Below, one piece after another: positions 38,350 through 46,299 of a stretch of 64,000 nt of DNA. The notes beneath the pieces are model-generated. The model made no database searches and was not told the DNA's origin. It saw only the letters and a list, made by a program, of their open reading frames with translations. Position 1 is the first letter of the stretch. Every line of letters begins with the position of its first letter. The position numbers were made by a program, and so were the translations under genes. Source of the DNA: Dryocola sp. LX212 (GTDB lineage: Bacteria; Pseudomonadota; Gammaproteobacteria; Enterobacterales; Enterobacteriaceae); assembly GCA_041504365.1 (NCBI GenBank), contig CP167917.1, forward strand, positions 2,852,001 through 2,916,000, written 5' to 3'.

Positions 38350-38823
38350 TTACACCTCGCGCTCGCGAATACCTGCGGTATTAATCTCCGCATAGCGCCC
38401 GCCGCCGCAAATCCACTCTTCAAGCCTTTCCCTCAGCGATTCGTCGCTGAGCTTTTCCCGGCCCCGCAGCGCGCATTCCCAGACTATCAGCACGCGCCAC
38501 TCTTCGCTAAGCAGGCGATGAATATCACGCTTGTCACGCGCAACGTTCTTGCCGATCTTCTCCAGCCAGAAGTCGGTGCGCGTCGCGGGCACCCTGAAGA
38601 GATAACAGTCGTGATGATGCCAGAAGCAGCCGTGGGTAAAGATAATGCAGCGGTACGCTTCGACAACAAAATCAGGCCGCCCGGCAAGCGCCGCGTCCTG
38701 CACCCGGAAAGCAAACCCGCAGTCGTTCAGAAGCAACGCTACGCGCTTTTCAATGGCCGTATCCCGCGTTGCAATAGCGCGCATATTTTTGCTGCGCACT
38801 TCTTTGCTGTGAACATCAGCCAT
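38350..38823 (-). CDS. vsr: Very short patch repair endonuclease
   Basis: 157 residues. Vsr nicks 5' of the T in T:G mismatches that arise when Dcm-methylated cytosine deaminates. The catalytic Asp is in GRPDFVVEAYRC (about 50), and the conserved zinc-site and active-site residues are in FTHGCFWHHHDCYLF. It follows dcm on the same strand with a 13-base gap; in E. coli the two genes overlap. Confidence 0.97.
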   Translation of the reverse strand: MADVHSKEVRSKNMRAIATRDTAIEKRVALLLNDCGFAFRVQDAALAGRPDFVVEAYRCIIFTHGCFWHHHDCYLFRVPATRTDFWLEKIGKNVARDKRDIHRLLSEEWRVLIVWECALRGREKLSDESLRERLEEWICGGGRYAEINTAGIREREV

Positions 38824-38836
38824 TGTTTACCTCCCG

Positions 38837-40246
38837 TCAGCGCTTTTTCACCGCCAGCCCGATTTTCTCTTCCAGCAGCTTTGCGACGGCCGCAAACGCT
38901 GGCACCACGACAGAGTTGCCGAACTGCCGGTAAGCCTGAGTATCAGACACCGGAATACGGAAAGATTTGCCCTGCACAGTCTCAAAGCCCATCAGCCTCG
39001 CGCATTCACGCGGTGTTAAGCGGCGTGGCCGACGCTTCTGGTTTTCAGGATCGTTAAAATCCTTCTCGCCCAGCGCCTTGTCCCAGCCTCTGTCGACCAG
39101 AATTTCCGCCCCATCTTTAAAATAACGCGCCGACAGGGTTCTTGCCACGCTGGCCGGATTGGTCGGGTCCACCAGACCGTAGCCAAAGCCGTTGCCCTTC
39201 GCCTGATGCTTTTTCGCGTAGTTATAGAGGTATTTCCACAGCGTCGGCGTCAGGATGTATTTTTCGTCCACGACCGGATCCAGCAGCTCACCGAAGGTGA
39301 TGCGGCGCTTTGGATAAAGCGCGTCCAAAGTGCGCAGCGTGAAGTCATGGTGCAGATTCAGGTCGCGACGGAACCCGACCAGCACGATACGCTCGCGGTG
39401 CTGGGGCAGGAAGTTTTTCCCATCGATAATCTTAGGATCGCGCGCTCCCGCCACGGCCGCATCGGCCACTTCATACCCCAGCCCATCAAGCGTTTCCATA
39501 ATGATACGGAAGGTGTTGCCCTTATCGTGGCTCTTGAGGTTTTTAACGTTTTCCAGCACGAAGATTGCCGGACGTTTGGCATCAATAATGCGGGCCACGT
39601 CGAAGAACAGCGTGCCCTGGGTTTCGCAGGCGAAACCATGCGCCCGTCCCAGCGCGTTCTTTTTCGAGACGCCAGCCAGCGAGAAAGGCTGGCAGGGGAA
39701 GCCCGCAAGCAGAACGTCGTGATCCGGTAGGATTGCCTTGATGTGCGCTGCGGCCTCCTCATCGCTGAGGTCCGTGCGGTGACTCTGGGTCACATCGCGG
39801 ATGTCTTCGTTGAACTGATGCTGCTGCGGATCGCAGTACCAGTTGGCCTTATAGGTGCGTACCGCATATTTATTCCACTCGCTGGTAAATACGCACTGTC
39901 CGCCAATGGCCTCAAAGCCGCTGCGAATGCCGCCGATACCCGCAAAAAGATCGATAAAACGAAACGCGTATTTTCCGTGGTGAGCAGGCGGCGAGGGAAG
40001 CATGCTTTGCAGCATCGTCACTTCTACAGGCGTCAGGCTTCGCGGGGCTGATTTACGGTTGAACCAGCGGTTTAACGATTCACGCGTCCAGTCGCCGCTG
40101 ACCTGCCGCAGATGATGCGCCACGGTTTTTTGATCGTAGATTTTAAGGATCCGGCTGACCAGCTCGTGGTCAGCTTCCATCTGCTGGCGCTGCTGGTGTA
40201 AGGCCTGTTCTGAGAGGTGCTCTGCAATCGCGTCGAGGTCGTTCAT
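38837..40246 (-). CDS. dcm: DNA (cytosine-5)-methyltransferase Dcm
   Basis: 469 residues (E. coli 472). It methylates the inner C of CCWGG. Motif I is [20 protein letters not shown] (about 95), motif IV with the catalytic Cys is [14 protein letters not shown], motif VI is FVLENVKN, motif VIII is [12 protein letters not shown], and motif X is [11 protein letters not shown]. The Dcm-specific N-terminal extension of about 90 residues is present. Confidence 0.98.
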   Translation of the reverse strand: MNDLDAIAEHLSEQALHQQRQQMEADHELVSRILKIYDQKTVAHHLRQVSGDWTRESLNRWFNRKSAPRSLTPVEVTMLQSMLPSPPAHHGKYAFRFIDLFAGIGGIRSGFEAIGGQCVFTSEWNKYAVRTYKANWYCDPQQHQFNEDIRDVTQSHRTDLSDEEAAAHIKAILPDHDVLLAGFPCQPFSLAGVSKKNALGRAHGFACETQGTLFFDVARIIDAKRPAIFVLENVKNLKSHDKGNTFRIIMETLDGLGYEVADAAVAGARDPKIIDGKNFLPQHRERIVLVGFRRDLNLHHDFTLRTLDALYPKRRITFGELLDPVVDEKYILTPTLWKYLYNYAKKHQAKGNGFGYGLVDPTNPASVARTLSARYFKDGAEILVDRGWDKALGEKDFNDPENQKRRPRRLTPRECARLMGFETVQGKSFRIPVSDTQAYRQFGNSVVVPAFAAVAKLLEEKIGLAVKKR

Positions 40247-40333
40247 CCTAAACCCTGGAAGGGAAAATAATGTGCGACTTTATCACTGATTTGACCCAGA
40301 GAGAAAGCGTGCCCGCATCCGGCGGGCCAGCCG

Positions 40334-41029
40334 TTAGCGAGAAGAGATAAACTGCTGCAGGACGTCGCTGTCTATTTCGTGGTAATCGCCTTTTAGCTCG
40401 GCGCACAGCTTGGCCATGTAGTGCACCAGAAAATCGGCGTTGAGGCGTGCAAGCTCCCTGCCCGCTTCGGTTTGCATAGTTTCAGGAAGTTTAAAGAGTT
40501 TTTTCTGGAAATGGTCGAGCGCGTAGGTCGTGTCATCCAGCTCACGCGACTGCGCCAGCGGATCCGTGCTGTCGAACAACGGACGGCCTAACGCCCCCGA
40601 TGTGTAAAACACCCGAGCAAGACCAATCGCGCCCAGAGATTCAAGCCGGTCCGCATCCTGAACGATTTTTGCTTCCAGGGTTTGCGGCGCAATGCCTGCG
40701 CTAAAACTATGGGCGCGGACGGCATGCGCCACCGCATCGTAAAGCTCACGGGGAAAATCCGGGAAGTCGGCATCCAGAATGCGCAACGTCTCTTGTGCTG
40801 CCTGCGTGGAGGCGAGATGGCGCTGAGGATGGTTTTTCGGCAGGTTAACGATGTCGTGAAAGTAACAGGCGGTGAGGACGACTAAACGGTCGGCTTCGCT
40901 GCCTGCTATTATTCGCTGTGCGGTCTTCCACACGCGGTGAAAGTGCGCCACATCGTGGGCCTTATCGTCCTGCGCCCAGTTGTCACGCAGCCAGGTTTCA
41001 AAGCGTTCCTGCCAGAGGGCTATCGGCAT
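40334..41029 (-). CDS. yedJ: HD-domain phosphohydrolase YedJ
   Basis: 231 residues, the E. coli YedJ length. HD-superfamily metal ligands are visible: His in DVAHFHRVW, the HD pair in [11 protein letters not shown] and Asp in [15 protein letters not shown]. The physiological substrate is not established. Confidence 0.93.
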   Translation of the reverse strand: MPIALWQERFETWLRDNWAQDDKAHDVAHFHRVWKTAQRIIAGSEADRLVVLTACYFHDIVNLPKNHPQRHLASTQAAQETLRILDADFPDFPRELYDAVAHAVRAHSFSAGIAPQTLEAKIVQDADRLESLGAIGLARVFYTSGALGRPLFDSTDPLAQSRELDDTTYALDHFQKKLFKLPETMQTEAGRELARLNADFLVHYMAKLCAELKGDYHEIDSDVLQQFISSR

Positions 41030-41121
41030 ACGTACTCCTCGATTCGTTGCTAAACCCGGTACTTAATATGAGTACAGGATCACAAATTTAGCAAATTAAC
41101 GGGCAACAACGCTAAGGCAGA

Positions 41122-41406
41122 TTATCCGCGATGGGACGAACGCGCTCGCGAGCCGTACTGACGAGGCCGCGTATACCAGACGACCCAGCCCAGCACGGCG
41201 GCAACCGATCCAAGCACCAGCAGGCCCATCAGCGCCCCCATCAGCTTACCGGCAAAGGAACCCATATCGCCCTCCGTCACGCTGCTGACCACCCAAAAGT
41301 ACTTCACCATTGTCCAGACGATGTAGAGGCAATAAGCATAGAACAACCACAGCGCTAGTTTTCCACCCGGGCTACGGGTTGGCTTCGCATCCATAACGTT
41401 TAACAT
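41122..41406 (-). CDS. Small inner-membrane protein, unknown function
   Basis: 94 residues with two clear hydrophobic helices (about 18-36, ALWLFYAYCLYIVWTMV, and 56-75, LMGALMGLLVLGSVAAVLGW) and a basic C-terminus. I do not recognise a named family. The start is uncertain: GAGGAG abuts the first ATG (41406), while a second ATG at 41394 is 12 bases further, so either could be used. A perfect CRP-type palindrome lies 51-66 bases upstream. Confidence 0.75.
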   Translation of the reverse strand: MLNVMDAKPTRSPGGKLALWLFYAYCLYIVWTMVKYFWVVSSVTEGDMGSFAGKLMGALMGLLVLGSVAAVLGWVVWYTRPRQYGSRARSSHRG

Positions 41407-41899
41407 CTCCTCTTAAGCAAAACACTGGATAAACGATGGCCTCGCCACCTTCACAATGTGATTTTTATCACATTATAGTGTGCATTTGGTCGCTTCTAAC
41501 GATGTTTTTTGTCCCTTATCAAGCCCGGCAGAAAACAGGTCATATTCCGTGCAAATACTGGCAACTAAAGGGATTACAAAATCAAGCTGCCTGTTGGCAA
41601 CGATAATTTCTAACTCTATTGCGACTTTTCTTTATACGACGTTGTTGGTATTAGCGTGATCTATCCGTTCCCCTTTTTTGTATTGTTTAACCCACGCCGG
41701 AGCGGATTTATTTCACCCGCACTTTATGTAAACCAAAGCAATAGTCATGTTATTCAGATAATTCCGCCGCTGCAGGCACACTTGTGACCCGCGTCGTTGA
41801 AGTGAAAATTATTAAGTGCTTGAATAATGGCCCGCTGAGGGGCATTAATGATGCCGATATCTTCTCTCCTGTAACCATGATGACTTTGTGAGCAAGTAC
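41407..41899. other. Intergenic region before mtfA
   Basis: About 490 bases, rather AT-rich, with a perfect CRP-type site at its left end and no convincing gene. In E. coli the stretch between yedJ and mtfA carries hchA, the yedVW two-component genes and msrPQ; none of these is here. Confidence 0.6.
41457..41472. promoter_or_regulatory. CRP-binding site
   Basis: TGTGATTTTTATCACA has both half-sites TGTGA and TCACA with the exact 6-base spacer. It is 51 bases upstream of the small membrane protein gene (minus) and 428 bases upstream of mtfA (plus), so the former is the likelier target. Confidence 0.75.
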
Positions 41900-42697
41900 A
41901 TGATTAAGTGGCCCTGGAAAGTGAGTGATTCATCCGCTGTCTCCACCCTGCCCTGGGAGCAGGCTTTTGCTATTCCCGTGCTGGCCGACCTGACCCCCGT
42001 AGAGCAGCAGAAACTTATCCGTCTTGCGGACCGTTTTTTGCAGCAAAAGCGGCTGGTCCCGCTTCAGGGCTTTGAACTTGACGAGCTGAAAAGCGCGCGC
42101 ATTGCCCTGCTGTTCTGCCTGCCGGTGATGGAGCTGGGACTGGAATGGCTGGATGGCTTTCACGAGGTGCTGATCTACCCTGCTCCTTTCGTGGTTGACG
42201 ATGAATGGCAGGATGATTTCGGCCTGGTTCACAACCAGCGCGTCGTGCAGTCCGGGCAGAGCTGGCAGCAGGGCCCAATCGTACTTAACTGGCTGGACGT
42301 CCAGGACTCCTTCGATGCCTCAGGCTTTAACCTTATCGTCCACGAGGTGGCCCACAAGCTGGATATGCGCAACGGCGACAGGGCAAGCGGTATCCCGCTT
42401 ATCGCGCTGCGGGACGTCGCCGCCTGGGAACACGACCTGTACGCCGCTATGAATAATATCCAGGATGAAATCGATCTGGTCGGTGAGAATGCGGCAAGCA
42501 TTGATGCCTACGCGGCAAGCGAGCCGGCAGAGTGCTTCGCGGTGCTTTCCGAGTATTTCTTCAGCGCCCCAGAGCTGCTGGCCCCGCGCTTTCCTTCGCT
42601 CTATCAGCGCTTTCGTCTGTTTTACGGCCAGGATCCTCTGCAACGGCTGCATCGTAACGAAAACCCCCACGAGTCGGACGGCAAAACGGTGCATTAA
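41900..42697 (+). CDS. mtfA: Mlc titration factor A, zinc peptidase
   Basis: 265 residues from the ATG at 41900, exactly the E. coli length (MIKWPWKV); the GTG at 41888 adds four residues. MtfA binds the glucose repressor Mlc and frees ptsG from repression. It is a gluzincin-type aminopeptidase: the zinc motif is HEVAHKLD (His at about 150 and 154) with the third ligand Glu in the later region [16 protein letters not shown]. Confidence 0.97.
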   Translation: MIKWPWKVSDSSAVSTLPWEQAFAIPVLADLTPVEQQKLIRLADRFLQQKRLVPLQGFELDELKSARIALLFCLPVMELGLEWLDGFHEVLIYPAPFVVDDEWQDDFGLVHNQRVVQSGQSWQQGPIVLNWLDVQDSFDASGFNLIVHEVAHKLDMRNGDRASGIPLIALRDVAAWEHDLYAAMNNIQDEIDLVGENAASIDAYAASEPAECFAVLSEYFFSAPELLAPRFPSLYQRFRLFYGQDPLQRLHRNENPHESDGKTVH

Positions 42698-42750
42698 TGC
42701 CGCAAGTTGATTCTAATTTGCTCATTCGAATCAAGACGTTATTTTTGTCG

Positions 42751-42779
42751 TTGACTCTTTTTAAACGTGAGGCTACTAT
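42751..42779 (+). promoter_or_regulatory. Promoter of the first tRNA-Asn
   Basis: TTGACT, 17-base spacer, TACTAT, ending 19 bases before the tRNA. Confidence 0.8.
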
Positions 42780-42797
42780 TCGCCTCGTTCAAACGAT

Positions 42798-42873
42798 TCC
42801 TCTGTAGTTCAGTCGGTAGAACGGCGGACTGTTAATCCGTATGTCACTGGTTCGAGTCCAGTCAGAGGAGCCA
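42798..42873 (+). tRNA. tRNA-Asn (anticodon GTT), copy 1
   Basis: 76 nt with CCA encoded. The acceptor TCCTCTG pairs with CAGAGGA, and the anticodon loop CTGTTAA gives GTT. It is identical in sequence to the two other copies in this window. Such asn tRNA loci are common integration sites for genomic islands, but no integrase is next to this one. Confidence 0.98.
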
Positions 42874-42881
42874 AATTCGAG

Positions 42882-42914
42882 AGCCTGCTTAAGGAAACTT
42901 AAGCAGGCTTTTTT
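42882..42914 (+). terminator. Terminator of tRNA-Asn copy 1
   Basis: A 12-bp stem AGCCTGCTTAAG/CTTAAGCAGGCT with loop GAAA and a run of T. The same hairpin, with one compensated base pair changed, follows the other two copies. Confidence 0.95.
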
Positions 42915-42985
42915 GCGTTTACGCATTATGAATCTCTCGTTAACGCTAACAAGAACGGGCAATGCTATCACCCATTCCCGACAGA

Positions 42986-43930
42986 TTAGATCTGGAAATC
43001 GATAACCACTTCGTCCGACTCCAGCGCCTGGCGCTTAATTTCCTCTACCGAAAGTTCAGGATTGCAAAGCTCGATAAACCGCCAGACATAGTTACGCTGC
43101 AGCTGACCTCGCTTGATCCCGAGCCAGACGGTATTGGCGTCAAAAAGATGTCGCGTATCCAGGCGTACCAGACTCCCCTCCTCGCCGCTGGCCTGATCGG
43201 CCACCAGCCCGATACCCAGACCAAGCTCGACGTAGGTTTTCACCACGTCTGAATCCTGGGCGCTGAGCACGATATCCGGCGTAAGCCCCCGGCGTGAAAA
43301 TGCTTCGTCAATGCGCGAACGGCCGGTAATGCCCTGCCGATAGGTAATAAGCGGCCAGCGGCTGATATCATCGAGGGTCAGAGGGCTGGCATGGATCAGA
43401 GGATGGCCTTTCGGCACCAGCAGGCTGTGGTACCAGCGGAACCAGGGATAGGCGACCAGTGTCGGGTCGGTACTCAGGCGTTCGCTGGCGATGCCGATAT
43501 CCGCCGTGCCGCTGTGGATCAGCGCTTCAATTTCCTGCGGCGTTCCCTGGATAAGCTCCAGGCGTACCTCAGGGAACAGCGCCCGGAAGGCCTTAATAAT
43601 CACGGGAAGGCTGTAGCGTGCCTGGGTGTGGGTGGTGGCGATGGTCAGCATGCCGCTGGCGTCGTTGGTGAAAAGATCCGCCAGCCGCCTGACGTTGCTC
43701 GCTTCGTTCAGGATGCGTTCAGCAATGACCAGCAGCGCCTTTCCCGGCTCAGTCATACCTAATAACCGTTTGCCCCGGCGAATGAAAATCTCTATGCCTA
43801 ACTCTTCTTCCAGCTCGCGAATGTGGCGGCTGACGCCGGACTGCGAGGTGAAAAGAATATTGGCGACCTCGGTGAGATTGTAATCCCGCCGGGCCGCCTC
43901 GCGGATAATCTTGAGTTGCTGGAAATTCAC
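42986..43930 (-). CDS. cbl: LysR-type regulator Cbl
   Basis: 314 residues from the GTG at 43930 (reads VNFQQLKIIREAARRDY), the family start, with a GGGGG ribosome-binding site upstream. The frame is open to 43993 but that part is not conserved. Cbl activates sulfonate and sulfate-ester use genes (ssu, tau) when sulfate is low, and is itself controlled by CysB. HTH is at about 18-40 (NLTEVANILFTSQSGVSRHI); the effector domain follows. Confidence 0.95.
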   Translation of the reverse strand: MNFQQLKIIREAARRDYNLTEVANILFTSQSGVSRHIRELEEELGIEIFIRRGKRLLGMTEPGKALLVIAERILNEASNVRRLADLFTNDASGMLTIATTHTQARYSLPVIIKAFRALFPEVRLELIQGTPQEIEALIHSGTADIGIASERLSTDPTLVAYPWFRWYHSLLVPKGHPLIHASPLTLDDISRWPLITYRQGITGRSRIDEAFSRRGLTPDIVLSAQDSDVVKTYVELGLGIGLVADQASGEEGSLVRLDTRHLFDANTVWLGIKRGQLQRNYVWRFIELCNPELSVEEIKRQALESDEVVIDFQI

Positions 43931-44035
43931 GTTGCCCCCAGGAGCATGGCTGTTCTTTACGCCATTGTTAAAGTCACAGCCCCCGGCGAACAAATAATAA
44001 AAACCAGCAAGTTATTCCTTTTAGCGATAAGACCC

Positions 44036-44953
44036 TCAGCCCACCAGCAGCAGCTCACGATTTTCCAGCGCCGGACGTGCCGCCAGCGACATAAGAATAT
44101 CTTTTACCGCCTGGGCCTGAGGCGTTAACGGCAGGCGCGCCGAAAGGTTAACCGACAGGGGTAGGTTAAGGGACGGGCTGGCGATGCGCGCCATCCAGCC
44201 ATTGGCGGAGGCGGTCAGCGAGCGAGCGGCAGATTCTGGCAGCACCGTCACGCCCATCCCGCTGGCAATCGCGGCGGTAAGCGTTGAGAGAGATTCTATT
44301 TCGCCGATGATCTTCGCCGTCAGGCGACGGAGCGAAAAGGCTTCATCCACGCGCTTGCGCACGGCGCTGTAGTCACGCGGCAGGAACAGGTTCATTTCGG
44401 CCACCGCAGCGAGATCGACCGTCTGGCCTGGACAGTCGCGGGTGCCGACGAGAAACAGCTCCTCTTTCAGTAGCGGCTGGCTGGTGATGCCCGCCGTCGG
44501 GGAACGGTCGTACAGGACCGCCATGTCAAGCTGGCCGCTTAACAGCTTGTCATTCAGGGATGAACCACTGTTTTCGTGCAGGTAGACCAGCACGTCCGGA
44601 AGTTCGTTGCGCACTGCCTGAAGCAGAGGCATGGTAATCGAGGAGGCGGCGGTTCCCGGCGCAAGGCCAATGGAGACCGTGCCGCTTAGCGTCTGGCCCA
44701 CGTTTCCGACCGCAAGCTGGGCCTGTTCGCACTGGCGTAAAATAGTGCGCGCGTGGGTATAAAGGATCTTTCCTGCCTCCGTTGGCGTTACGCCGCGCTT
44801 GGTGCGGATTAAAAGCTGCTGATCCATTTCCCCCTCAAGGGTTGCGACCTGCTGGCTCAGGGCCGGCTGCGCGATATGCAGCACTTCAGCGGCCTGCGTC
44901 AGGCTACCAATATCGACGATTTTTACGAAGTACTTCAGCCGTCTTAAGTTCAT
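44036..44953 (-). CDS. nac: Nitrogen assimilation control regulator Nac
   Basis: 305 residues starting MNLRRLKYFVKIVDIGSLTQ. Nac is the LysR-type protein that couples sigma-70 operons (hut, put, ure in Klebsiella) to nitrogen limitation and represses gdhA and its own gene. HTH is SLTQAAEVLHIAQPALSQQV. GGAGG lies 5 bases before the ATG. Upstream are a sigma-54 promoter and an NtrC site, so it is made only under nitrogen limitation. Confidence 0.97.
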   Translation of the reverse strand: MNLRRLKYFVKIVDIGSLTQAAEVLHIAQPALSQQVATLEGEMDQQLLIRTKRGVTPTEAGKILYTHARTILRQCEQAQLAVGNVGQTLSGTVSIGLAPGTAASSITMPLLQAVRNELPDVLVYLHENSGSSLNDKLLSGQLDMAVLYDRSPTAGITSQPLLKEELFLVGTRDCPGQTVDLAAVAEMNLFLPRDYSAVRKRVDEAFSLRRLTAKIIGEIESLSTLTAAIASGMGVTVLPESAARSLTASANGWMARIASPSLNLPLSVNLSARLPLTPQAQAVKDILMSLAARPALENRELLLVG

Positions 44954-45010
44954 TTTGCCTCCTTCGGGGAATGCCAGCGCCAGTTTCAGCAGTGATGTCT
45001 CAGAAGGAAC

Positions 45011-45026
45011 TGCAAGATGCTTGCCA
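45011..45026 (-). promoter_or_regulatory. Sigma-54 promoter of nac
   Basis: On the minus strand TGGCAAGCATCTTGCA: GG and GC exactly 10 bases apart, matching TGGCAC-N5-TTGCA except one base. The predicted start is about 47 bases before the nac ATG. Confidence 0.9.
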
Positions 45027-45144
45027 CTTTTTGGGAAAGCCGGACCAGATGGTCTAAGCAGCTGGATAATAAGTGAAACTGATATAGTGGCCCCGTTGTA
45101 TTAATGAAACCTGGGTTTGCTTATGCCCCATAAGAGGTACTCAC

Positions 45145-45159
45145 GCACCGTGATGGTGC
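45145..45159. promoter_or_regulatory. NtrC enhancer site for nac
   Basis: GCACC-N5-GGTGC, a perfect palindrome matching the NtrC consensus core, about 120-135 bases upstream of the sigma-54 promoter. A single upstream NtrC site is the known arrangement in Klebsiella nac. It lies just outside the scsD stop codon. Confidence 0.85.
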
Positions 45160-45176
45160 GCGAGAAAAACAAAAAC

Positions 45177-45683
45177 TTATGACAGACGTGCCCACCACAG
45201 GCGCAGCTTCATGCCCCAGTAGCTCGTCCAGCCGGTGGTTGAGGAGACGATCGCGCCCTTGTGAAGCACGACAAATGTTGGCGTAACGCCAATTTCCCAG
45301 TTCTGCGACAGCCTGCCGTCCGCATCGTTGATAACCGGCAGCGCCACCTTCTTATGGGCAAGCCAGCCGGTAACTTTTTGGTCGTCCCCAGAGCGCAGCG
45401 CCACGGTCATAACATTTTTGCCCTCTTCCGTCAGGCGCGACACGTCCGGGGTGGTGAAACGACAGACTCCGCACCAGCTCGCCCAAAAGTAAATCAGCAG
45501 CGGACGGTCTTCGCTTAACGCGGCCAGCGAAACATTTCTGCCGTCGAGCGTGTGAAGAGGCATGCTGTCAAAGGCTGCGGGCAGCTGCGGCGCCCGCCAC
45601 CAGTCCATGACCAGCAGCACGGCTCCGAGGAGGACCAGCAGCACCAGTCCTTCCCGCCCCCAGCGCAGGAGTTTATTGGTCAT
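45177..45683 (-). CDS. scsD: Membrane-anchored thioredoxin-like protein ScsD
   Basis: 168 residues from the ATG at 45683 (MTNKLLRWGREGLVLLVLLG), the Salmonella ScsD length; the longer frame overlaps scsC without conservation. It has one N-terminal membrane anchor and a periplasmic TlpA/thioredoxin fold with active site WASWCGVCRF and cis-Pro VTPTF. It is the last gene of the copper-sensitivity suppressor operon and overlaps scsC by 11 bases. Confidence 0.93.
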   Translation of the reverse strand: MTNKLLRWGREGLVLLVLLGAVLLVMDWWRAPQLPAAFDSMPLHTLDGRNVSLAALSEDRPLLIYFWASWCGVCRFTTPDVSRLTEEGKNVMTVALRSGDDQKVTGWLAHKKVALPVINDADGRLSQNWEIGVTPTFVVLHKGAIVSSTTGWTSYWGMKLRLWWARLS

Positions 45684-46299
45684 TCGCCTGCTCCAGCTTT
45701 TCCAGGACCAGCGCTTCCAGCGTCTCCCACGGCACCGCTCCGGCCAGCATGGTATCGCCGACGATGGTGGCTGGCGTTCCCTGTACGCCGACAACTCTGG
45801 CGAGCTGAAGGTTCAGGCTCAACGTTTCCATACTTTTCTGATCCGGCGTCACGGGCGTGGCGCCGCTCTTATCAACGGCGGTTTTAATGCTCGCCGGCGT
45901 GTGATAGCCCTTTTTAGACATCAGCATCTGGTGCAGCTTCAGAAACTGCTCCGGATGCTCCCGCCAGGTAGTCAGCGCGATGCGCGCAGACTCGGTGGAG
46001 GTGTCGCCTTTAAAAGGCAGCGGCTTAATGACAACCGCCACGTCCGAATATTTCCGGGTGATTTTCTCCAGCATCGGGTCGAGCTGCTTGCAGTAAGGGC
46101 AGTTGTAGTCGGTAAAGGAGACCAGCGTCAGCTTAGGGTTGGCGGCCCCGATGCGCGGGCTTTGCGGGTCATGGAACAGCGCCTCATAAATAAGCTGCTG
46201 CATTTCCTCTTCCCGATCCTGCGGCTGCTGCGGCTGTTCCGCGGCCTGCGCGCTGAAGGTCACCATCAGCACCAGTAAAAAAGTCATCACCAGCTTCAT
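45673..46299 (-). CDS. scsC: Periplasmic disulfide protein ScsC
   Basis: 208 residues. A signal peptide (FLLVLMVTFSAQAA) is followed by a DsbG/DsbC-like thioredoxin fold with active site DYNCPYCKQ and cis-Pro QGTPATIV. The leading helical segment (DREEEMQQLIYEALF) may mediate oligomerisation. ScsC is kept reduced by ScsB and protects periplasmic thiols from copper and oxidation. It overlaps scsB and scsD. Confidence 0.95.
   Translation of the reverse strand: MKLVMTFLLVLMVTFSAQAAEQPQQPQDREEEMQQLIYEALFHDPQSPRIGAANPKLTLVSFTDYNCPYCKQLDPMLEKITRKYSDVAVVIKPLPFKGDTSTESARIALTTWREHPEQFLKLHQMLMSKKGYHTPASIKTAVDKSGATPVTPDQKSMETLSLNLQLARVVGVQGTPATIVGDTMLAGAVPWETLEALVLEKLEQANDQ

Noticed and set aside
45043..45054. 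Palindrome GACCAGATGGTC as a second NtrC site
   Set aside because: The half-sites are one base too close (ACC-N4-GGT instead of N5), and it lies too near the sigma-54 promoter.
45145..45159. GCACC/GGTGC palindrome as an scsD terminator
   Set aside because: The stem is short, no U-tract follows on either strand, and it matches the NtrC consensus exactly.
45684..45794. N-terminal extension of ScsD
   Set aside because: The extra residues (Arg/Trp-rich) are the scsC 3' end read in another frame.
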